In this document: positions 18,027-29,125 of the stretch, piece after piece | Position numbering within the stretch: position 1 is the stretch's first letter | Layout: every line of letters starts with the position of its first letter | Assembly: GCF_016464365.1 (NCBI RefSeq) | Contig: NZ_JADCUC010000003.1 | Coordinates: 248,001 to 312,000 of the forward strand | Source of the DNA: Sandaracinobacteroides hominis | GTDB taxonomy: Bacteria > Pseudomonadota > Alphaproteobacteria > Sphingomonadales > Sphingomonadaceae | Reading direction: 5' to 3' | DNA: 64,000 nt | Notes under the pieces: generated by a model | What the model saw: the letters and a program-made list of their open reading frames with translations, nothing else | Told to the model about the DNA's origin: nothing | The model's database searches: none | Translations under genes and position numbers: made by a program

Positions 18027-21000
18027 ATGCGCAACATATCAAGCTGGGCGATCCGCAACCCCATTCCGCCCATCATGCTCTTCGTCCTGCTGACGGCCAT
18101 CGGCCTGCTCAGCTTCTACCAGATGAAGATCACCCAGATGCCCGACATCTCGGTGCCGATGGTGACGATCACCGTCAGCCAGCCCGGTGGTGCCCCCACC
18201 GAGATCGAGACGCAGGTCACGCAGAAGGTCGAAGGCGCGGTCGCCGGCATCGGCAACGTCAAGAGCATCAGCTCCTACGTCGCCGAGGGCGTTTCCAACA
18301 CCAACGTCGAATTCCACCTCGGCACCCCCGTCGACCGGGCGGTGAACGACGTGCGTGACGCCGTCACCAAGGTCCGCTCCGACATGCCGGAAGGCATCCT
18401 CGAGCCGCAGGTCAGCCGGGTCGAGATCGAGGGCGGGGTCATCGCCTACAAGGCGGTCAGCTCCACGGCGATGACGCTGGAACAGCTCAGCTGGTTCGTC
18501 GACAACAATGTGTCGAAGGCGCTCACCTCGATTCCCGGCGTGGCGCAGGTCGGCCGCGGCGGCGGCGTCAGCCGCGAGATCCGTGTCAACCTCGACCCCG
18601 TTCGACTGCAGTCGTTCGGTATCACGGCCGCGCAGGTCAACAGCCAGCTCCGTCAGCTGAACATCGACGCCCCCGGCGGACGCACCGAAATCTCCGGCTC
18701 CGAACAGGCTGTTCGCGTGCTGGGCGGCGCCCGCACGGCGCAGCAGCTGTCGGATACCCGCATCGCCATCGGCAACGGCCGCGACGTGCGGCTCGGCGAT
18801 GTCGCCGAAGTCGTCGACGGCGCCTCCGAACAACGCTCCATCGCCCGGCTGAATGGCCGGCAGGTCACCAGCTTCGGCGTCTTCAAGGCCAAGGGCGCCT
18901 CGGACGTCGAGGTCTATGACCGCATGAACAAGAAGCTGGAAGAGCTGGAAAAGCAGTTCCCCGGCGTCAAGTTCGAGGAGATGTTCACCACCGTCAAATA
19001 CACCAAGATGGAATACTCAAGCGCCATCACCGCCATGTGGGAAGGTGCGCTGCTGGCGGTCGTCGTGGTTTTCCTCTTCCTGCGCGACTGGCGGGCCACC
19101 GTCATCTCCGCCCTCGCCATTCCGCTCAGCGCCATCCCGACCTTCTGGTTCATGGAGATGATGGGCTTCACGCTGAACACCATCAGCCTGCTCGCACTCA
19201 GCCTGGTCGCCGGGATTCTCGTCGATGACGCCATCGTCGAGATCGAGAATATCGTCCGCCACATGCGGATGGGGAAATCCCCCTATCAGGCCTCGATAGA
19301 TGCTGCCGACGAGATCGGGATGGCGGTTGTCGCCACCACCTTCTCGATCATCGCGGTGTTCCTGCCCGTCGCCTTCATGCCTGGCATCCCGGGCCAGTAT
19401 TTCAAGCAGTTCGGCCTCACCGTCGCCATCGCCGTGTTCATGTCGCTGCTGGTCGCACGTCTCATCACACCGCTGATCGCCGCCTATTTCCTGAAGGATC
19501 ACGGCCATCGCACCCGCGCGGACGGACCGGTGATGAGCCGCTACATGAAGCTGCTCGCCTGGACGATCCACCGCGAACCGCAGAAGCGGCACGGCAATGC
19601 CCTGTCGCGCTTCTGGGGCCAGATCGTGGCGCACGCCCGTCCGCTCACCGTGGTCGGCCTCGGTGTCGCCTCCTTCTTCCTCACCATCTTCCTGTTCATG
19701 CAGATGCCCTCGGCATTCCAGCCGGATGGGGATTTCGGCTCGTCGCAGGTGCAGATCGAGCTTCCACCGGGCGCCACGCTGCCGGAAACCACGGCCGCCG
19801 TCGATCAGGTGGTAGCCATCCTGCGAAAACAGCCGGAGGTGAGCCAGGCGTTCGAATATATCGGCGATGATGGAGAGGTTCGACGCGCGAACATCTATCT
19901 GAACCTCGTCGACGCCGAAGAACGCAGCGTCACCACCAAGGAGTTCGAGCGCCGGATGGCGCCGCAGCTGATGGGAATTGCCGACGCGCGCATCAACTTC
20001 GCCTCGATGAACGGCGGTTTCAACGGCCGCGACATGGTGATCATGCTCGCCGGCGACGATCCGATCCTGCTCGACCAGACCGCCCGCAAGGTGGCGAGCG
20101 AGATGCAGGGCCTGAAGATCCTGCGCGACGCCCGCATCAACGGCGACATGGAGCGCCCCGAAATCCTGATCCGCCCCAAGTTCGACATGGCGGCGCAGCT
20201 GGGCGTTTCGGTGCAGTCGCTGTCACAGACGATCCGCATCGCGACCTTGGGCGACATCGAGCAGAACATGGCGAAATTCTCGCTGTCCGACCGTCAGGTT
20301 CCGATCCGCGTCAGCCTCACGGAAAATGCCCGCGCCGACGTCGACATGCTGGAAAATCTTCCGGTGCCCACGGCGTCCGGCGGTTCCGTTCCGCTGAAGG
20401 TCGTCGCCGACATCAGTTTCGGCAACGGCCCCACCAAGATCCGCCGCTATAACCAGACCCGCCGCATCGCCATCGAGGCTGACTTGAATGGCGTCGAGTT
20501 CGGCGACGGGCTGAAGGCCGTGCACAACCTGCCCACCATGAAGAACCTGCCGACCGGCGTGCAGGAAGTGAAACAGGGCCAGGCCGAAGTCATGGAAGAG
20601 CTGGTGACCGGCTTCATGGTCGCCATCGTCTCCGGCGTGATGCTGGTGTTTGCGGTGCTGGTGCTGCTCTATCGCCGGATCCTGCCGCCCTTCGTGAACA
20701 TGGGTTCGCTGCTGCTGGCGCCTCTCGGGGCCGCCATCGCGCTGATCCTCACGGGCCATGCCATCTCCATGCCGGTCTATATCGGCCTGCTGATGCTGCT
20801 GGGCATCGTCGCCAAGAACTCGATCCTGCTCGTCGATTTCGCCATCGAGGAAATGCGCCACGGCGTCGACCGCGAGACCGCCATCCTCGATGCCGGCCAC
20901 AAACGGGCGCAGCCGATCGTGATGACCACCGTCGCCATGACCGCCGGCATGCTGCCGGTGGCGCTCGGCCTGCACGGGGACTCCAGCTTCCGGGCGCCGA

Positions 21001-21173
21001 TGGCCATAGCGGTGATCGGGGGCCTCCTGCTCTCCACCGTACTGACGCTGGTGATCGTGCCGGCGGCCTTCACGCTCGCCGACGATGTCGAGCGGAAGAT
21101 GGGGCCGCTGCTCAGCCGCCTGTTCACCAACGGCGGCCGGGACGCCAAGGCGGAGCCGCATCCTGCCGAGTGA
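18027..21173 (+). CDS. RND efflux pump permease (AcrB/MdtB type)
   Basis: This 1048-residue inner-membrane pump exports lipophilic or amphiphilic compounds using proton influx. Twelve transmembrane helices and two large periplasmic loops are present. The TM4 proton-relay acidic pair is visible in [13 protein letters not shown]. The first periplasmic segment begins [20 protein letters not shown], as in HAE1-type pumps. Adaptor and permease form an operon, and the DUF445 gene follows 4 nt later. Substrates cannot be deduced from the sequence. Confidence 0.95.
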   Translation: MRNISSWAIRNPIPPIMLFVLLTAIGLLSFYQMKITQMPDISVPMVTITVSQPGGAPTEIETQVTQKVEGAVAGIGNVKSISSYVAEGVSNTNVEFHLGTPVDRAVNDVRDAVTKVRSDMPEGILEPQVSRVEIEGGVIAYKAVSSTAMTLEQLSWFVDNNVSKALTSIPGVAQVGRGGGVSREIRVNLDPVRLQSFGITAAQVNSQLRQLNIDAPGGRTEISGSEQAVRVLGGARTAQQLSDTRIAIGNGRDVRLGDVAEVVDGASEQRSIARLNGRQVTSFGVFKAKGASDVEVYDRMNKKLEELEKQFPGVKFEEMFTTVKYTKMEYSSAITAMWEGALLAVVVVFLFLRDWRATVISALAIPLSAIPTFWFMEMMGFTLNTISLLALSLVAGILVDDAIVEIENIVRHMRMGKSPYQASIDAADEIGMAVVATTFSIIAVFLPVAFMPGIPGQYFKQFGLTVAIAVFMSLLVARLITPLIAAYFLKDHGHRTRADGPVMSRYMKLLAWTIHREPQKRHGNALSRFWGQIVAHARPLTVVGLGVASFFLTIFLFMQMPSAFQPDGDFGSSQVQIELPPGATLPETTAAVDQVVAILRKQPEVSQAFEYIGDDGEVRRANIYLNLVDAEERSVTTKEFERRMAPQLMGIADARINFASMNGGFNGRDMVIMLAGDDPILLDQTARKVASEMQGLKILRDARINGDMERPEILIRPKFDMAAQLGVSVQSLSQTIRIATLGDIEQNMAKFSLSDRQVPIRVSLTENARADVDMLENLPVPTASGGSVPLKVVADISFGNGPTKIRRYNQTRRIAIEADLNGVEFGDGLKAVHNLPTMKNLPTGVQEVKQGQAEVMEELVTGFMVAIVSGVMLVFAVLVLLYRRILPPFVNMGSLLLAPLGAAIALILTGHAISMPVYIGLLMLLGIVAKNSILLVDFAIEEMRHGVDRETAILDAGHKRAQPIVMTTVAMTAGMLPVALGLHGDSSFRAPMAIAVIGGLLLSTVLTLVIVPAAFTLADDVERKMGPLLSRLFTNGGRDAKAEPHPAE

Positions 21174-21177
21174 CGAC

Positions 21178-22416
21178 ATGGACGAAACGCCGGGCGCGCG
21201 GCTGGCCGAAGGCCAGCGCCTCCGGCGTTTTGCCACCGGACTGCTCGTCGCCATGGCGGCGCTGCTGGCCTTTTCCACCTGGGCGATCCCCAACCTTCAT
21301 CCCGGTTTCGTCTGGCTGCAGGCCTTTGCCGAGGCAGCGCTGGTCGGCGGCCTCGCCGACTGGTTCGCCGTCACCGCGCTGTTCCGGCATCCGATGGGAC
21401 TGCCCATCCCCCACACGGCGATCATCCCGCAATCGAAGGACCGCATCGGCGAAGCGCTCGCCACCTTCCTGAAGGAAAATTTCCTCACGCCGATGAACGT
21501 CGCCCGTCGACTCGACGGGTTCGACGCCGCCGGCACGCTCGCCAACCTGCTGGAGCGCCCCGCCTCCGGCGGCAAGGTCCGGCGCGGCGTCTCCCGCCTA
21601 GTCACCCAGCTTTCCGACACGCCCGCCGCCCATGCCATCGTCCAGCGCCTGCAGGATGGCGCCATGGTCCGCCTGCGCGAACTGGAGGTCTCGCCCCTGC
21701 TCGGCCGCACGCTGGCGGCAATGATCGCCGACGGCCGCCACCGCCCGGTGCTCGACCAGCTGATCGAATGGGCCAGCCGCACCATCGACAGCCAGGAGGG
21801 GCTGATCCGCTCGATGGTGGAGGAGCGCACCAGCTGGGTGCTGCGCCTCGTCAACGTCGACGAGCGCATCGCCAACGAGCTGGTGAACGGCCTGCGCGGC
21901 CTGCTGCACGATCTCGCGACAGACCCCGATCACCCGGTCCGCGAAAAAGCCGACCGCGCGCTCGAAAACCTCGCCTTCGATCTGCAGCACATGCCCGAAA
22001 CCCGCGAGAAGGTGGAGCGCGCCAAACGCGAGCTGCTCGCCAACCCGGCCGTCGCCGACTGGCTGGAGGGACTGTGGGGCCGCTTCAAGGAAGGCCTGCT
22101 CACCATGGCGCAGGGCGACGGCATCGGCGAAATCGGCGAAGCCGTCTCCCGCTCGCTGCGCGAAGACACGGCGCTTGCCGCCGCCGTCAACCAGCTGGCC
22201 CGCCGCGCCGTCGTCGGCACGGTTGCCGAACATGGCGACAGCATCGTCACGCTGGTATCCGACACGGTAAAGGGCTGGGACGCGCAGACCATCACCGACA
22301 AGCTGGAAACCGCCGTGCTGCGCGACCTCCAGTTCATCCGCCTCAACGGCACCCTGATCGGCGGCTGCATCGGCCTGGCACTCCACGCCGTCCTGCTGCT
22401 CGCCGGCCACGCCTGA
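21178..22416 (+). CDS. DUF445-family membrane protein
   Basis: This 412-residue protein has one N-terminal membrane segment (about 22-40), a conserved block FAEAALVGGLADWFAVTALFR, long amphipathic helices, and a C-terminal membrane segment (GTLIGGCIGLALHAVLL). This is the usual DUF445 layout (YjiN-like), whose function is unknown. The ATG at 21178 lies 4 nt after the RND pump stop, so it is probably part of the efflux operon. The upstream in-frame extension lies inside the pump gene and was rejected. Confidence 0.88.
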   Translation: MDETPGARLAEGQRLRRFATGLLVAMAALLAFSTWAIPNLHPGFVWLQAFAEAALVGGLADWFAVTALFRHPMGLPIPHTAIIPQSKDRIGEALATFLKENFLTPMNVARRLDGFDAAGTLANLLERPASGGKVRRGVSRLVTQLSDTPAAHAIVQRLQDGAMVRLRELEVSPLLGRTLAAMIADGRHRPVLDQLIEWASRTIDSQEGLIRSMVEERTSWVLRLVNVDERIANELVNGLRGLLHDLATDPDHPVREKADRALENLAFDLQHMPETREKVERAKRELLANPAVADWLEGLWGRFKEGLLTMAQGDGIGEIGEAVSRSLREDTALAAAVNQLARRAVVGTVAEHGDSIVTLVSDTVKGWDAQTITDKLETAVLRDLQFIRLNGTLIGGCIGLALHAVLLLAGHA

Positions 22417-22434
22417 AGACCCTCGGCGGTCGTC

Positions 22435-22929
22435 TCAGTTCCCGGTTTTTCGATAGGCCTCTATCAGGGCGGCAAGTTCGACACCCCGCCGCGTCGCGAC
22501 GCGGATCGCACCCGGACGATCCTTGATGAACAGCCGGATTCCATTGCGCCCCACTGCGATATGGGAAAGATCCGCCAAACGGATCGTCGTGTTGCGTCGC
22601 GGGATTACAATCTTCTCCGATGCGATCACCATCATCGGCTCCCCCCAGTGCCATAGTCTCCAGATTTCCCGGGCACCCGTCCAGGCCGCCAACATGCAGA
22701 ACGGCGCTGCCAGCAGAGCGAGCAAAGCGCCAACCCAGTCGCGGGTATCCATGAACGTCCAAAGAGCTCCCCATAACGGAAAGCCGAAAAGCAGGAACAC
22801 AAGCATGGAGGTCACGACGCGCCAGACGACCGCCCTTTTGCGTTCGCCAACACCCAGCTGGATCAACGCATCCCCGCCGGCCTCAACCGCCAGATTGGCG
22901 AGCAACTCGGCTACAACCTCACCCGCCAC
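22435..22929 (-). CDS. Small membrane protein of unknown function
   Basis: The protein has about 164 residues. Two adjacent transmembrane helices (about 33-53 and 62-82) are followed by a cytoplasmic domain with beta-strand pattern (EKIVIPRRNTTIRLADLS) that resembles a PH-like module. I do not recognise the family. The start is uncertain: GTG 22929 has GGAG 9 nt upstream, but GTG 22938 and TTG 22989 are also in frame. It is convergent with the DUF445 gene, with 18 bases between stops. Confidence 0.6.
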   Translation of the reverse strand: MAGEVVAELLANLAVEAGGDALIQLGVGERKRAVVWRVVTSMLVFLLFGFPLWGALWTFMDTRDWVGALLALLAAPFCMLAAWTGAREIWRLWHWGEPMMVIASEKIVIPRRNTTIRLADLSHIAVGRNGIRLFIKDRPGAIRVATRRGVELAALIEAYRKTGN

Positions 22930-23046
22930 GCTACGCACTCCGCCACATCCCAATCCGGAATTACTGACATTCTCACCGCCAACAGGCAATCGAAAGGGAT
23001 ACCTGCCATCGGCATACTGCTAGAGTGCCAATAGGGAGAAAAGCGC

Positions 23047-24000
23047 ATGTCCTACGCCAAAGGCCTCACCGACCTCGGCAACGGCCTCTGGGCCTGGCTG
23101 CAGCCCGATGGCGGCTGGGGCTATTCCAACGCCGGCCTCATCACCAACTCCGGCGAATCCGTCCTCGTCGACACCCTCTTCGACGAGCATCTGACCGACG
23201 AGATGCTGCGCGCCATGGAGGCCAGCTGCGGCATCCGCCGGGATCTCGTTGAAACTGTCATCAACACCCACGCCAACGGCGATCACACCCACGGCAACGC
23301 CCTCCTCACCGGCGCCGAAATCGTCGCCAGCGAAGCCTCCGCACGCGAGATGGAGGCCTTTCCGCCCTCGCTCATGGCGCAGCTGAAGGCGGCCGGCCAA
23401 GCCAATCTGATGGGGGAGGCCGGGCGCTATTTCGCCGAGATCTTCGCCCCCTTCGATTTCGCCGGCGTCCACCACAGCGCCCCCACCCGCACCTTCTCCG
23501 GCACGGCCAGCCTGGATGTCGGCGACACCCGTGTGCAGCTGCTGGAGGTGGGCCCCGCCCACACCGCCGGCGACATCCTCGTGCATGTCCCCGACAGCAA
23601 CACCATCTTCACCGGCGACATCCTGTTCATAGAGGGCACGCCCGTCGTCTGGGCCGGCCCGATCTCCAACTGGATCGCGGCCTGCGACCTGATCGAGGCA
23701 ATGGACCCCACCCATATCGTCCCCGGCCACGGCCCGCTCACCGGCCTCTACGGCGTGCGCGAAGTCGCCGACTATCTCCGCTTCGTCGAAAGCGAGGCGC
23801 ACGCCCGCTTCACCATCGGCATGGGTCCGGAAGAAGCGGCGATGGACATCGGCCTTGGTCGCTACGCCAGCTGGCGCGACGCCGAGCGCATCGCCGTAAA
23901 CGTCGACACCGCCTGGCGCGAATGGAGCAACACGCCCGAGCCGACACCGGCCACCGAACTGTTCGGGCGGATGGCAAAACTCTACTACGACCGCCGCTGA
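23047..24000 (+). CDS. Metallo-beta-lactamase-fold hydrolase
   Basis: This 317-residue cytoplasmic enzyme has the MBL zinc motif as HANGDHTHG at about residues 76-84, a later His in VGPAHTAGD, the bridging Asp in FTGDILF and a C-terminal His in VPGHGP. No signal peptide is seen, so it is not a classical secreted beta-lactamase. Family members include quinoprotein relay-like and glyoxalase II-like hydrolases; the substrate is unknown. GGGAG upstream of the ATG supports the start. Confidence 0.88.
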   Translation: MSYAKGLTDLGNGLWAWLQPDGGWGYSNAGLITNSGESVLVDTLFDEHLTDEMLRAMEASCGIRRDLVETVINTHANGDHTHGNALLTGAEIVASEASAREMEAFPPSLMAQLKAAGQANLMGEAGRYFAEIFAPFDFAGVHHSAPTRTFSGTASLDVGDTRVQLLEVGPAHTAGDILVHVPDSNTIFTGDILFIEGTPVVWAGPISNWIAACDLIEAMDPTHIVPGHGPLTGLYGVREVADYLRFVESEAHARFTIGMGPEEAAMDIGLGRYASWRDAERIAVNVDTAWREWSNTPEPTPATELFGRMAKLYYDRR

Positions 24001-24094
24001 CGCACATGCTGCACTTGCGAAGAAACCGGTTCGCCGCTATCTGACTCGCAACCGGGCCGACCGCCGCCCCGCTTTCCAATCAACCGAACCTTTT

Positions 24095-24113
24095 GCGTAA
24101 CAGTTGGTTACGC
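24095..24113. promoter_or_regulatory. GCGTAAC-N5-GTTACGC palindrome upstream of PEP-CTERM gene
   Basis: Perfect 7-bp arms with a 5-bp spacer lie 57 bp before the ATG of the gene at 24171. A near-match, CGTTAACCAATGTTACG, occurs at 32905-32921 upstream of another PEP-CTERM gene, which suggests a shared regulator. Confidence 0.45.
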
Positions 24114-24170
24114 CGATGCCGCCGGCAATCATGCTAGGGCGGTCTCGCGAATTACGGAGAAGCAATAAGA

Positions 24171-24803
24171 ATGAACGTCGCCAAACTCGCGCTCGCCGCT
24201 TTCCTGCTGGCCGGCTCGGCAACCGCCGCCAGCGCCGTCGCGGTCGTCAACGGCAGCTTCGAAGATTCCCCGGCCTTCGGCGCCGGCTTCGTCACCTATG
24301 GCACGGGTTCCACGAACCTCACCGGCTGGACCATTTCCAACGGTTCGATCGATCATATCGGCAGCTACTGGAACGCCAGCAACGGCAACCGCAGCATCGA
24401 CCTGAACGGCAATTCCGCAGGCACCATCTCGCAGGCGCTGAACACAGTTGCCGGCACGCGCTATCGCGTGTCGTTCGACATCGCCTCCAACCCGGACAAC
24501 CAGGCGCTGAAGTCGATGCTGGTCGGCTTCGGGGACGCCACCCCGGTCTCGGTCCAATATACCGGCGCCATCAGCCAGCCGCTGGGCTGGCAGTCGGTGG
24601 TGCTGGAATTCACCGCTTCTTCGAACGCCTCGGTGCTCAGCTTCACCGGCGGCGACACCGGCGCCTATGGCATCGCGCTCGACAATGTGTCGGTCTCGGC
24701 CGTGCCGGAGCCCGCCATGTGGGCGATGATGGTTGCCGGCTTCGGCTTCGTCGGTGCCAGCCTGCGCCGCCGCAAGTCCGGCATCGGCCAGGTCAACGCC
24801 TGA
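24171..24803 (+). CDS. Choice-of-anchor C-type secreted protein with PEPxxWA-CTERM signal
   Basis: This exported protein has 210 residues. A signal peptide covers about 1-22. The mature part begins VVNGSFEDSP and contains NLTGWTISNGSIDHIG and RSIDLNGNSAGTISQAL, as in DUF642-like/choice-of-anchor C carbohydrate-binding beta-sandwich domains. The sorting signal VPEPAMWAMM, hydrophobic helix and RRRKS close the protein, with 7 extra residues after the basic tail. It is likely exported and processed at the cell surface. A palindromic operator candidate lies 57 bp upstream. Confidence 0.9.
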   Translation: MNVAKLALAAFLLAGSATAASAVAVVNGSFEDSPAFGAGFVTYGTGSTNLTGWTISNGSIDHIGSYWNASNGNRSIDLNGNSAGTISQALNTVAGTRYRVSFDIASNPDNQALKSMLVGFGDATPVSVQYTGAISQPLGWQSVVLEFTASSNASVLSFTGGDTGAYGIALDNVSVSAVPEPAMWAMMVAGFGFVGASLRRRKSGIGQVNA

Positions 24804-24845
24804 CCAGACGGCCGGCCTTCGGCCAGTTCCGCGCACTGGCGCGGG

Positions 24846-24889
24846 CGCGCAGTCGCGCTTGCGGCCTTCGGGCCGTAGGCGGCTGCGCG
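24846..24889. repeat. Long imperfect stem-loop between convergent genes
   Basis: CGCGCAGTCGC pairs with GCGGCTGCGCG through an inner CGGCC-TTCG-GGCCG hairpin, giving an almost continuous 44-base stem-loop. It lies between the PEP-CTERM and SDR stops. It probably serves as a bidirectional terminator and looks like a dispersed GC-rich repeat. Confidence 0.6.
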
Positions 24890-24899
24890 TCCATCGCAA

Positions 24900-25670
24900 T
24901 CAAACAATCACAGCGCCCCCGTCGATCACCATTGCCTGACCGGTGGTGAATGTCCCGGCAGGGCTCGCCAGAAACACCGCCATCCCGGCAATCTCGTCCG
25001 GCTCCCCGATCCGCTTCAGGCTGCTGCCCGCCGTCGCCATCTTCAGCGTATCGGGGTTCTCCCACAGCGCACGGGCAAAATCCGTCTTGATCAGCCCCGG
25101 GCAGATGCAGTTCACCCGCACCCCCTTCGGCCCGAACTCGGCCGAGAGGTTGCGCGCCAACTGCAGGTCGGCCGCCTTGGACACATTATAGGCACCGATC
25201 ACGGTGGAGGCCTTCAGCCCGCCGATCGAACTGATGATCGTCACCGATCCCTCGCCGCGCTCCAGCATCTGGGGGCTGAGCATCTGGATCAGCCAGTGGT
25301 TGGAAACCACATTGTTCATCAGGATCTTCACGAACTGCTCGTCGGCAATCCCCAGCATCGGCCCGTAATAGGGGTTGGATGCGGCATTGCAGACCAGCGC
25401 CGTCACCTTGCCGAATGTCGTCAGCGCAAAATCCGCCAGCCCCTGCAGATCCTCTTTCGAGCTGATGTTGGCAGCCCGCGCCACGCAGGCGTCCCTCCTC
25501 ACCAACCCGTTGATCTCGGCCGCTGCAGCATCGCAGGCATCCTGCTTCCGGCTGGAGATCACCACGCTGGCGCCATGCTCGGCCATGCGGTGCGCGATCG
25601 CCTTGCCTATCCCGCGTGAGGATCCGGTAACAACGGCCACCTGGCCGGTCATGTCGAACAGTTTTCCCAA
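24900..25670 (-). CDS. SDR-family oxidoreductase
   Basis: This 256-residue NAD(P)-dependent short-chain dehydrogenase has the cofactor loop TGSSRGIGKA at about residues 14-23, the catalytic Ser in IISSIGG and YNVSK (Tyr and Lys). The start is taken at TTG 25670 (GKLFDMTGQVAVVTG), because GGGAGA lies just upstream and related proteins begin with this stretch. The substrate is not deducible. It diverges from the MFS transporter gene. Confidence 0.9.
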   Translation of the reverse strand: MGKLFDMTGQVAVVTGSSRGIGKAIAHRMAEHGASVVISSRKQDACDAAAAEINGLVRRDACVARAANISSKEDLQGLADFALTTFGKVTALVCNAASNPYYGPMLGIADEQFVKILMNNVVSNHWLIQMLSPQMLERGEGSVTIISSIGGLKASTVIGAYNVSKAADLQLARNLSAEFGPKGVRVNCICPGLIKTDFARALWENPDTLKMATAGSSLKRIGEPDEIAGMAVFLASPAGTFTTGQAMVIDGGAVIV

Positions 25671-25744
25671 CGAACGTCTCCCTCGCTTTTTGTCGTGATG
25701 GCCCGCTTGCGGGGTGGGCGCAATCATGCTTGTGAAGAGGTTCC

Positions 25745-26941
25745 ATGATCGCCGGTCGCCCCCTCAATTCCAGCGCGCTCAAAGCCATGCTGGCCGTTTG
25801 TCTGTTCTACGCCAGCTTCGGCGGTCTCATCCAATGGTTCCCCATCTGGCTGATCGACGCGCGCGGCTTCACAGGCGAACAACTGGGCCTCGTCATCTCG
25901 CTTGCCGGCGTCGGCCGCATCGTCGCCGGGCCGCTCACCAGCGCCTGGGCCGATGGCCGCAGCGACCGGCGCGCGCCGATCAAGCTGCTCGCCGCCATCA
26001 CGCTGATGGCGCTGGGCGGGCTCTGGTTCTCGCAAAGTTTCGGCATCAGCTTCGCGTTGGCCTTTGCCGCTGAAGTCACCTTCTGGGCGCTGATCGCCTT
26101 CCTCGAGGCCGCCCTCCTTCGCCTCTGCCATCCGGGCGCCGTGCCCAACTATGGGTTGGCGCGCGGGCTCGCCTCGCTGTCCTTCGTCGTCGGCAATATC
26201 GCCACTGGCATGCTGGTCGATGCAATCGGCACCGACGGCATCTGGTGGTGGCTAACCCTCACCACCGTCGGCCTGATCGCCGCCACCTTCGGCATGAAGC
26301 CCGAGCCCGTCGCGCGCGACAGGGAGCCACCCTTCGGCCAGCGCCTCGCAGACGGGCTTTCGATGGTAAAGCGCCCGGAATTCGCCCTGCTGATGTTCGG
26401 CTGCGGCCTGATCCAGGCCGGCCACCAATTCTACTATATCTTCGGCACCAAGCTCTGGATCGACGAGATCGGCATCAGCGCCACCGCCGCCGGCTGGCTG
26501 TTCGCGCTTGGCGCCATCATGGAAGCGCTGTTCCTGATGTTCATCGCGCCCCGCATCGAGCATGTGCGGCCGGCCTCGCTGATGCTCATCGGCGGCATCG
26601 GCGCCCTCGTCCGCTGGAGCCTGATGGCAACCTCGCCGGGTCTTGGCCTGATCGTGCTGCTGCAGTGCCTGCACGCCGTCAGCTTCGCCTGTACCTTTCT
26701 GGGCGCCATGCGCGGCATCCAGCAGATGTGGGGAGACGATCGCACCCCGACGGCGCAGATGATGTTCATGGCATTGGCGACGGCGCCAGCACAGGCGCTC
26801 GCCAGCTGGATCGCCGGACGCGTCTTCGACAGCGGCGTAGGCAGCGACGGCTATCTCGCCATGCTCAGCGTGGTCGGCGTTGGTACTGCGCTGGTGTTCC
26901 TGCTGTGGCGTCGCACGCCCCGGCCGGCACTCGCACAATAG
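25745..26941 (+). CDS. MFS transporter (HcaT-like, MFS_1_like type)
   Basis: This 398-residue inner-membrane protein has about twelve transmembrane helices and a charged loop after TM6. The N-terminal LFYASFGGLIQWFPIWLID and the overall pattern match the phenylpropionate/nucleoside-symporter-like branch of the major facilitator superfamily. The substrate is unknown. The ATG has AGAGG upstream. The gene ends just before a bidirectional terminator and diverges from the SDR gene. Confidence 0.88.
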   Translation: MIAGRPLNSSALKAMLAVCLFYASFGGLIQWFPIWLIDARGFTGEQLGLVISLAGVGRIVAGPLTSAWADGRSDRRAPIKLLAAITLMALGGLWFSQSFGISFALAFAAEVTFWALIAFLEAALLRLCHPGAVPNYGLARGLASLSFVVGNIATGMLVDAIGTDGIWWWLTLTTVGLIAATFGMKPEPVARDREPPFGQRLADGLSMVKRPEFALLMFGCGLIQAGHQFYYIFGTKLWIDEIGISATAAGWLFALGAIMEALFLMFIAPRIEHVRPASLMLIGGIGALVRWSLMATSPGLGLIVLLQCLHAVSFACTFLGAMRGIQQMWGDDRTPTAQMMFMALATAPAQALASWIAGRVFDSGVGSDGYLAMLSVVGVGTALVFLLWRRTPRPALAQ

Positions 26942-26969
26942 CACGAGCTTATAGAACACGAGCCTATAG

Positions 26970-26999
26970 AAAAGGCCGACGGTTTCCCGCCGGCCTTTT
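26970..26999. terminator. Bidirectional terminator between MFS and CsbD genes
   Basis: AAAAGGCCGACGG pairs with CCGCCGGCCTTTT, a 13-bp stem with one mismatch or wobble and A- and T-runs at its ends. It lies between two convergent genes. Confidence 0.85.
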
Positions 27000-27019
27000 C
27001 CATCAGGTTCTGACGGGCA

Positions 27020-27202
27020 TCAGATATTGTTGCCCATCTTCCCCTTGACCTTCCCGGCCACTTGCTGGGCTTCGCCCTTGCGTTCCTGTGCAATACCCTC
27101 GGCCTCAAGCTCCGGATTGTCGGTCAGCTTGCCCCAGCCTTGCTTGATATTGCCGGCGGCTTCGTTGGCGAGCCCCTTGGCCCGATCCTTGACTTCACCC
27201 AT
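27020..27202 (-). CDS. CsbD-family stress protein
   Basis: This 60-residue hydrophilic protein has the CsbD pattern: VKDRAKGLANEAAGNIKQGW, then ELEAEGIAQERKGEAQQVAG. Homologues are abundant general-stress proteins with unknown mechanism. The ATG at 27202 has AGGAGAA upstream. The gene ends close to the bidirectional terminator it shares with the MFS gene. Confidence 0.9.
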   Translation of the reverse strand: MGEVKDRAKGLANEAAGNIKQGWGKLTDNPELEAEGIAQERKGEAQQVAGKVKGKMGNNI

Positions 27203-27288
27203 GGGATTTCTCCTTGGCTTGCTCGGAGGCGCGGGATGCGCCGTCCGCTCGTGGAAAGAACCATCGAACGGCCGCTGGGTTCCGCTCG

Positions 27289-27993
27289 CTATCTGCGTTT
27301 CGTCGCAGATTCGGCCCGTTCCTGCGCCTGCTTCTCGGCCTGCAGCTGCGCCCGGCCCTTTGGCAATTCCGCCAGCAGCAGCTCGCCGGTCGGCAGCGCC
27401 GAACCCTTCTTTGCCTTCGCCCGCTTCTCGGCCGCCGCAAGGTCCAGCATCTCGAAGCGCGACGTCATCACCTTGTGATATTCTCCCGGCGTAACGCGGG
27501 AGTTCATGTCCTGGTCCGCCGCCTTGATCGGGTGCGGAATATCGATCAGCCCATAGGCTCCGGCCCCCCGCGGCGGCGCCTCGCCCCGCTTCGGCCGGCC
27601 ACCTCCCGGCGGAGGCCCGCCAGCCCCCGCACCCGCGGCAGGCGCCCCCATCCCCGGCCGCCCGGTCAAAGGCGCCAGAACGGCCGCCTCATAGGCATCT
27701 ATCTCGGCCGCCTCCAGCACGCCGTTGCGGCTGGAATCCAGTGCCTTGAACCAACGGTCGCCATCGGCCACAAACTCGGCAAGCGTCAGCTTCCCGTCGC
27801 CATCTGCATCGGCGCCGGCAAACCATTTCGCCACCGGATAGGGTTCATCCAATCCTGCGCGAAACGGCTCGCCCGAAGGCGCAATGAACAGGTGCGTGCC
27901 ACTGGCCGACGGCGCCTGTGCGCCCTCGATTTGCGGCGCCGCCGCAGCGACAGGCGCCGCAACCAAGGCGGCCAGAACGGCAATCCGGATCAT
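27289..27993 (-). CDS. Secreted EF-hand protein
   Basis: The protein has 234 residues. A signal peptide covers about 1-19. One clear EF-hand calcium loop is DADGDGKLTLAE at about 66-77. Two degenerate loops follow (DSSRNGVLEAAE and DQDMNSRVTPGE). A Gly/Pro-rich linker lies between loops 2 and 3, and the tail is Lys/Glu/Ala-rich and helical. It is likely periplasmic and may sense or buffer calcium. It follows ilvC on the same strand with a 35-bp gap. Confidence 0.82.
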   Translation of the reverse strand: MIRIAVLAALVAAPVAAAAPQIEGAQAPSASGTHLFIAPSGEPFRAGLDEPYPVAKWFAGADADGDGKLTLAEFVADGDRWFKALDSSRNGVLEAAEIDAYEAAVLAPLTGRPGMGAPAAGAGAGGPPPGGGRPKRGEAPPRGAGAYGLIDIPHPIKAADQDMNSRVTPGEYHKVMTSRFEMLDLAAAEKRAKAKKGSALPTGELLLAELPKGRAQLQAEKQAQERAESATKRR

Positions 27994-28028
27994 CTGGCCG
28001 CCATCGGCAAAACCGCCTGAACGGCAGC

Positions 28029-29060
<1,032 letters not shown>

Positions 29061-29125
29061 TCAACATGCGGACACCCCAGCCGAAGCCGTGGCCCAATTT
29101 CCAGCCCATACGGGCAAACTGATTG